A DNA stretch of 36,629 nt from NCBI GenBank assembly GCA_027490305.1, contig JAIXYI010000039.1, positions 1 to 36,629 on the forward strand, read 5' to 3'. This document shows positions 31,740 to 36,629 of this stretch, piece after piece. Under the pieces are notes generated by a model, which worked only from the letters and a program-made list of their open reading frames with translations, did not search any database and was not told where the DNA came from. A program made the position numbers and the translations under genes. This DNA is from Flavobacteriaceae bacterium. GTDB taxonomy: Bacteria > Bacteroidota > Bacteroidia > Flavobacteriales > Flavobacteriaceae. Every line of letters begins with the position of its first letter. Positions within the stretch are counted from its first letter, which is position 1.

Positions 31740-32769
31740 GGTGAGGGGTTTGACCTTGTTTCGTCATGAAATCTGTATAGACGCTATGAAAAAAACGAAT
31801 ATCGCAAAGTTTGTCCAGCCACAAACGACGATTTTCTTCCTGCATTAAGCGGAAGGCCTCTGGAGAAATGCGATGATGGAAATCAAGGAGTTCTTCTATT
31901 AGATTCTTCGCCGTTACTCTCACGCAATGACGTTCCCAACGGATCAAGCTTTCCAACGGAAGTCGTACGTCGGTATCGACCAAAACAGGAATGCGGCCCA
32001 TTGCAAGCGCTTCATAAAAACGCACGGAAAAATTTCCATTTCCACGCATACAGAACGTATACGGGGAACCATACATATTGTGATAAAATTCCAACTGGGT
32101 ACGACGGCGTTCTTCATCCGTACGGGCACCGGCACGATAGGTTTTCCGAAATACAAAATCCGTCTTTATTCTCCCATCACGCTGTATCCCCGTGAGTAAT
32201 CGGTGCCGTACGATGCCCGAAGGAAAAAACGGCTGCCTGTCGGATGGCAGTTTTTTTGTCAATCGGTGCCAGGCATAAAACAGTTGAATGTAGTATTCTG
32301 TTACCCACTTTCGGACACCCGCGTCCGCATTACCGGTAAACGCAATCTTAGGGGAATCTTCTTTCTCTAAGGTAGTAAAATCAGCATCAAGTAGTGGATA
32401 CGGGTCTACCGTATGGGCGGGAAGTATAACTGTATTTGAAGGGATTTTACTCGAGAACCCCCCAAAGCGAAATACCGTTACTTCGTTACCAAACGAAATT
32501 CCTAAATCGCCGGATGAGTATACCCAAACGTCTTTTCTGAGCGAAAGTGCACGATTGATGAACTGGTCCATCTCAGTCGAACGGGTGCTTATATAATATT
32601 CGGCACTGACGGGCAATACGTGTACGTCTGCCTCAACTGGGTCATCCACCAATGGATAGAGCCCCCTTAGCGCATCGTCTTTCTTATACCAGGTATGAAA
32701 AAGAAGCGGAAAAACAAACCTTCGATGAGATTCCGTTAAATAAGCCGCGTCTGTAAATAGTCTGATCAT
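31732..32769 (-). CDS. Exostosin-like glycosyltransferase (GT47-type)
   Basis: 345 residues. The C-terminal half carries the exostosin motif YTFCMRGNGNFSVRFYEAL then AMGRIPVLVDTDVRLPLE, the nucleotide-sugar site of GT47-like proteins. The N-terminal part has ADVHVLPVSAEYYI, also usual in bacterial exostosin homologues, and IAFTGNADAGVRKWVTEY. GT47-type enzymes are best known from heparan sulfate synthesis in animals and xyloglucan in plants, but bacterial ones occur in O-antigen and capsule loci. It overlaps neighbours by 8 and 4 bases. Confidence 0.82.
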   Translation of the reverse strand: MIRLFTDAAYLTESHRRFVFPLLFHTWYKKDDALRGLYPLVDDPVEADVHVLPVSAEYYISTRSTEMDQFINRALSLRKDVWVYSSGDLGISFGNEVTVFRFGGFSSKIPSNTVILPAHTVDPYPLLDADFTTLEKEDSPKIAFTGNADAGVRKWVTEYYIQLFYAWHRLTKKLPSDRQPFFPSGIVRHRLLTGIQRDGRIKTDFVFRKTYRAGARTDEERRRTQLEFYHNMYGSPYTFCMRGNGNFSVRFYEALAMGRIPVLVDTDVRLPLESLIRWERHCVRVTAKNLIEELLDFHHRISPEAFRLMQEENRRLWLDKLCDIRFFHSVYTDFMTKQGQTPHHV

Positions 32770-34277
32770 GATTCAAGCCGTGACGACCAAGTTACGGCAG
32801 CTCTCCACTTTTTCCAAAAATTAAACACCAAATACCCTTTTTCAGTAAGGGGTAGCGCGCTTAGCGACTTTAGGAACAACACGAGTTTGTATCCGCGCAC
32901 TTGTTCAAGCGAACTATGCCTCCGCTTGACCAGCATAATGGTTGGCGATGGCTTGGGCTGTACCTTGTCACCTTCCCAAGGTTGGCGAAATCGCGTTCGA
33001 AATCCTCCGATAGGCGCGTTAAGATGCGTCAATACCGGACTCGGCACGTAAAGGATATCGACTCCCTTGTAGCGCAACTGCATCCCATAGTCGGTATCTT
33101 CCCCATAGCCGAACTCAAGCGCCATATCAAAACGCGGCATGGGATTCTGACGCTTTATGAAACTGCAGTTCGTGCCAAATATGGAGGTTTGGTGAACAGA
33201 ATTGAACACGTTCCATGCACCCACCGACAAGCAGTTTAGCATAATGCCATCTGTTCCGTACCGACGGGCGCTGTTGAGCGCTCCCGATAGGGTATCCGGC
33301 GGCAGGCGAATATCATCATCCGCAAAGAAAATCCATTCTGACGATACCTGTTCCAGCGCCCTGTTACGGGCATTGCAGGCACCCGCCTGATGAATAAAGG
33401 AATGATGTATGCGGAAAGGCCAGCTTTCGGTATGGATATAGTCCAGCGCGGAGGTACTGCCCGGCTCGGGATTCTGCTCTACCAAGATGACGTTTTTGGG
33501 ATGATAATCCTGAGCGGCGAGGTCCTTTAGCACATCATAGAGATACGTACGCCGTCCTATTGTAGGGATCACGACGTCTACGGTACCTTCGTGCACTACC
33601 TGACGTGTACTGTTCTGACGAGGCGTAAAACGCTCGCAGGAACCGGAGTGTTTTGGAACGCGCAGCGCCGACAAGAAAGCAAAAATCAATAGTCGATACT
33701 CGAAGAAAAGGAGGCACACCAAAAGAAACGAAGACCAGTAACGTCCATGATGACGGGATACAAACCGAAACAAGTCACGATACGTACCCCTGGAAGGCAT
33801 TTTTACGTCATGGCTTACAAGCAAGCGCGGTTCTGAGAGACAGATCAGGCCATTTAACTGAGCGATCTTACATGTGGAGGCGAGAAATTCGTCGAAAGAG
33901 CTTACTTCGACCCCGACGGCTAAAAGCTGCTCCATCGTTTCGAAATGGACCGCCCCTATATAACTGCTCATCCGCCAGGTAGGAAAGGGCACATCCCGAG
34001 GAAACGATACAAAAGAGGCCCCTTCTACATAGCCCAACGCATCGGGCAAAAAAACACCTCCGGCATCGTAGGAAATAAGCATTGACCGATGGTGCAACAA
34101 TTCCTCCATCCTATCGCGGTCAAAATAAGGCAACAAAGACTCGTGGCACCATACTATCGTACCCTTCGCTTTCTGGGTGGCTTCTCGTACGGCAGATAAG
34201 AGGGTTCCGTTGACGGCAATGCCATTACAGCCCTCGACTGCCACTACCCGGTCCGAATTATGAACGATTACTACCAT
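32766..34277 (-). CDS. Glycosyltransferase family 2 with large N-terminal domain
   Basis: 503 residues from the ATG at 34277 (MVVIVHNSDRVVAVEG); the longer frame from 34328 would overlap the upstream gene by 71 bases. Residues 1-178 form a domain I do not recognise (GTIVWCHESLLPYF, SMLISYDAGGVFLPDA). A membrane hairpin follows at about 181-205, a basic linker, then a standard GT2 domain from 233: VDVVIPTIGRRTYLYDVL, QAGACNARNRAL, the metal motif ADDDI at 319-323 and FGYGEDTDYGMQL. The first domain may be a diverged second transferase or an acceptor-binding part. Confidence 0.8.
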   Translation of the reverse strand: MVVIVHNSDRVVAVEGCNGIAVNGTLLSAVREATQKAKGTIVWCHESLLPYFDRDRMEELLHHRSMLISYDAGGVFLPDALGYVEGASFVSFPRDVPFPTWRMSSYIGAVHFETMEQLLAVGVEVSSFDEFLASTCKIAQLNGLICLSEPRLLVSHDVKMPSRGTYRDLFRFVSRHHGRYWSSFLLVCLLFFEYRLLIFAFLSALRVPKHSGSCERFTPRQNSTRQVVHEGTVDVVIPTIGRRTYLYDVLKDLAAQDYHPKNVILVEQNPEPGSTSALDYIHTESWPFRIHHSFIHQAGACNARNRALEQVSSEWIFFADDDIRLPPDTLSGALNSARRYGTDGIMLNCLSVGAWNVFNSVHQTSIFGTNCSFIKRQNPMPRFDMALEFGYGEDTDYGMQLRYKGVDILYVPSPVLTHLNAPIGGFRTRFRQPWEGDKVQPKPSPTIMLVKRRHSSLEQVRGYKLVLFLKSLSALPLTEKGYLVFNFWKKWRAAVTWSSRLES

Positions 34278-35418
34278 TTGCCAGTGTCTGTTTATAAAAG
34301 GCGATATTAGCTTTGGCCACTTCATCACTGTCGAAATGGGTATCTACGAAAGCACGTGCCGCGGCACCGATCCGCAACGTGCGGTTTGCGTCGGTAAATA
34401 GGCCTACCACTGCCGATGCGAATGCCGACGCATCCCGTGGATTGACTAATAGGCCACTTTCTTCATCTACCATCAGTTCATTTGCCCAGCCTATATTACT
34501 GTTGACGACCGCTTTATTCATGGCCATACATTCAACCGTCACCATCCCAAAGGTCTCGGCGAACGTCGGGAACACACAAACATGAGCACGCCGAATTGCG
34601 TTTCGAACTTCGGCGTAGGGCATGATACCGGCATAGGTAACAAAAGGACGGTCATCGGGTTCGAGCATTTCAAACAGCATTTCCAGTGTAGAAGGCGCTC
34701 CGGTTAGCTGATCTGACGAGTCTCCACCGATAATCAACAAGCGTGACTGTGGTAACTGTTCGCGTGTAAGACGAAAGATTCGGGGTAATTCCAATACGCC
34801 TTTCTTTCGAATCACCGTTCCGAGATACAGCATGTTGTATGGCTCATAATCTGTGGGATCGGGATTCTGGAAATGGGCAAGGTCGAGGCCATAAGGAATT
34901 ACTTTAACGGGATTCTTCAAACGGAACAGCTTCGACGACACTGCTCCTGCAAACGTGCTGGGCGCTATAAATGCAGTAGCATTGCGGGCAGCCAAAAACT
35001 CAAAGATCCGGTTCTTTATTTTCTGTTGACGACCTTCAATATGACAGAAATAGGTGTCACTCCCATGAAACCGCATTACGACAGGAACATCCAATTTCAT
35101 GAAAGCCGAGATACCTGTCCAGTCCGGAACCTCAACCAAATCAATCCCTTTTTCCACTATCAATCTCCGTACTTCCTTCGCAATGTGAAGGCGGTGTAAG
35201 TACCATCCCGCCACTGGAAACCGCATGCTTCTAAGCGTGTGGATGGCAATACCGTTCTCCTCAAAATGAGCATCCGCAGCCTGGTCATATACGATCACGG
35301 ACACCTGCACGTCACGGAGCGCCAATGCCGCGGCAAGATTACGCGTACTGGTACCTAACCCCCCACTGGGCCTAAGGCTATTGTGTGGATATTCGGGAAG
35401 GAGAAACGCTATGTGCAC
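34258..35418 (-). CDS. Glycosyltransferase family 4 (GT-B), GTG start
   Basis: 386 residues from GTG at 35418, two bases after the upstream stop (35421-35423); translating from farther upstream would add 14 residues from within the neighbouring gene. The N-terminus HIAFLLPEYPHNSLRPSGG leads into the GGLGTSTRNLAAAL glycine loop. The C-terminal domain has YLGTVIRKKGVLELPRIF, LLIIGGDS and the EX7E motif in FPTFAETFGMVTVECMAM. This is a canonical GT4 arrangement. Donor unknown. Confidence 0.9.
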   Translation of the reverse strand: MHIAFLLPEYPHNSLRPSGGLGTSTRNLAAALALRDVQVSVIVYDQAADAHFEENGIAIHTLRSMRFPVAGWYLHRLHIAKEVRRLIVEKGIDLVEVPDWTGISAFMKLDVPVVMRFHGSDTYFCHIEGRQQKIKNRIFEFLAARNATAFIAPSTFAGAVSSKLFRLKNPVKVIPYGLDLAHFQNPDPTDYEPYNMLYLGTVIRKKGVLELPRIFRLTREQLPQSRLLIIGGDSSDQLTGAPSTLEMLFEMLEPDDRPFVTYAGIMPYAEVRNAIRRAHVCVFPTFAETFGMVTVECMAMNKAVVNSNIGWANELMVDEESGLLVNPRDASAFASAVVGLFTDANRTLRIGAAARAFVDTHFDSDEVAKANIAFYKQTLANGSNRS

Positions 35419-35420
35419 GG

Positions 35421-36629
35421 TTACAGTTTTTTTGAAAGCACGCTGTCGATACCATCCCATATGCGGGAGGACGCTTTTGTTGCATCGGGTCCTACAACAA
35501 TATCAAACCACCGAAGTCCGTCGGGCACGTTGGTCGTTTTTCCATCCAGGATATCCGCCGTCAACTGTGCGAGGTCTTTCTTATTCCGGCACCAAAGTGC
35601 GGCATCGGGCGATGGCATCGAGCGAAAATGGATATACTTGTAATTCTGTCCGATATCGCGGATTCCTTTTTTCAACTGTGGCTGTTCGTAGTCGAAAAAC
35701 ACACAGGATTTATGGTGTGCCACAAAATCGAACACCATCGATGACGCCACGTTTGCTACAAATTCCGTGTGTTCACAAATAGTGGCCTGAAGGGCAAAAT
35801 CTTCTTTCGACGGCATGATTTCATTCCAACTGGAACCCACCGGCCGCCACAGCGGGTCAATAGAGGTGATGACGTCTGAATAGGTTTCGAGGATGGACTG
35901 ATACCGATCGGTAAAATCAACAGGGCATTTCCGATAGATAATACCCAACCGGCGACCCGACGCATTCAACTCGCGTACGGCAAGCGCGAGGTCTTCGAGG
36001 TAATATTGGTCGAGCGGAGAGGTTACGATATCATCCCCTGAAAAACAGATGTACTGTTTGGAGGTATCCAAGCTATGGCGCTCAAAGAAAGACGCCTTTG
36101 GTTCAATCAGATTTTTGTCGAAATGGCTCGCAAACTGCGGAGTGCCCGTTACGAAAACCTGTTCTTCTTTCACATACGGACAATAACGCAGCAGTTCCCG
36201 TTTCATGTGATCACTCCAGACGAAATAATAATCTGTTTCGATGACGGTCGTCGCCTTGGGTAGGTTGTCCCATGAAAAAATAAAGGTTCCAGTCGGTATC
36301 CCGAGGTCCTGGGCTGCCAAAATAGGCGCGATGGCCTGTGAAGGACGTTGGTTGGTGCAAAAAACGAAGGCGGGCTTTCCCTCCTGCAGTTGGCGGTGGC
36401 AATAGTTGTATTTGGGGCTTTTACGCTCACGCGCCCGAATCTGCTTCCGAATGCGTTCGACACCCCGGGGGCTCGACGATGTTGCGACCAGGAAATCCGA
36501 CAGCAGACTTTTTGCCGCGTTTTTAAGCCCGTTATACGACTGCGGAAAATTGTAAGTGTTGTAGACGGTTTCGTTGAACTGTTTGTCGAATACGTTGAGT
36601 TCCGAACGCTTTCGCGCATTGGTCCAAAC
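35421..36629 (-). CDS. Surface-polysaccharide GT-B-like transferase (partial, N-terminus outside window)
   Basis: The frame is open to the window edge and in phase, giving at least 402 residues; the start lies beyond 36629. Visible blocks include FVFCTNQRPSQAIAPILAAQ, TGTFIFSWDNLPKATTVIE, then YYFVWSDHMKREL, EEQVFVTGTPQFASHF and ICEHTEFVANVASSMVFDF. This resembles the UDP-glycosyltransferase/CDP-glycerol transferase-like proteins found in capsule loci, with a GT-B second domain. Donor and acceptor are unknown. The stop is two bases from the GTG of the next gene, so it belongs to the same operon. Confidence 0.65.
   Translation of the reverse strand, partial: VWTNARKRSELNVFDKQFNETVYNTYNFPQSYNGLKNAAKSLLSDFLVATSSSPRGVERIRKQIRARERKSPKYNYCHRQLQEGKPAFVFCTNQRPSQAIAPILAAQDLGIPTGTFIFSWDNLPKATTVIETDYYFVWSDHMKRELLRYCPYVKEEQVFVTGTPQFASHFDKNLIEPKASFFERHSLDTSKQYICFSGDDIVTSPLDQYYLEDLALAVRELNASGRRLGIIYRKCPVDFTDRYQSILETYSDVITSIDPLWRPVGSSWNEIMPSKEDFALQATICEHTEFVANVASSMVFDFVAHHKSCVFFDYEQPQLKKGIRDIGQNYKYIHFRSMPSPDAALWCRNKKDLAQLTADILDGKTTNVPDGLRWFDIVVGPDATKASSRIWDGIDSVLSKKL

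Overview
This window looks like chromosomal DNA from a member of the Flavobacteriaceae (Bacteroidota), probably Flavobacterium or a close relative. The grounds are promoter-like TAnnTTTG elements (several with TTG 19 bases upstream), weak or absent Shine-Dalgarno sequences, a PorV-type outer-membrane protein, a SusC-type TonB plug module, a Bacteroidota-type RecQ, and KpsF/TatC/LptB homologues of flavobacterial character. Base composition is near 50% GC by eye, which is high for the genus. No tRNA, rRNA, insertion sequence, prophage or CRISPR array was recognised. The longest stretch without a gene is about 160 bp.

Layout. 1-1088 (minus): C-terminally cut MATE transporter. 1252-1477: frameshifted remnant of a small secreted or outer-membrane protein. 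1545-2354: hypothetical protein. 2426-5714: ECF sigma factor followed by a 917-aa membrane protein that joins an anti-sigma-like N-terminus, a carboxypeptidase-regulatory-like domain, a TonB plug domain and a YfbK-type von Willebrand A module. 5748-7385 (minus): ABC-F ATPase. 7517-8171 (minus): MntA/HepT toxin-antitoxin pair. 8261-10051: NUDIX hydrolase and MFS transporter. 10042-11949 (minus): single-RecA DEAD-like protein and a sigma-54 activator lacking a DNA-binding domain. 12066-14498: small conserved hypothetical and convergent RecQ. 14589-18059 (plus): KpsF/KdsD isomerase, TatC, CMD/AhpD-like protein, LptB and a Coq4-like protein. 18053-20420 (minus): phosphatidylserine synthase-like enzyme, GH25 lysozyme and DUF2007-like membrane protein. 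20568-22785 (plus): PorV-like and DUF4105 proteins. 22765-36629 (minus): surface-polysaccharide locus.

The last 14 kb is one tightly packed minus-strand locus, with mostly overlapping start and stop codons. It holds at least eight glycosyltransferase-like proteins (GT2, GT4, GT47/exostosin-like and fucosyltransferase-like), a SAM methyltransferase, an O-antigen ligase/polymerase-type membrane protein and, at the downstream end, a polyprenyl-phosphate sugar-phosphate transferase that would start repeat-unit synthesis. KpsF and LptB earlier in the window also serve envelope polysaccharide or LPS assembly.

The most unusual items are: (i) the sigma factor next to an anti-sigma/CPD/plug/VWA fusion, which suggests a cell-surface signalling device in one polypeptide; (ii) three intergenic arrays built on an exact 7-bp period whose unit sequences differ between and within arrays; (iii) a Coq4-like protein with an intact HDxxHx11E motif in a group expected to use menaquinone; (iv) a one-domain DEAD-like ATPase; and (v) a glycosyltransferase with an unassigned ~180-residue N-terminal domain.
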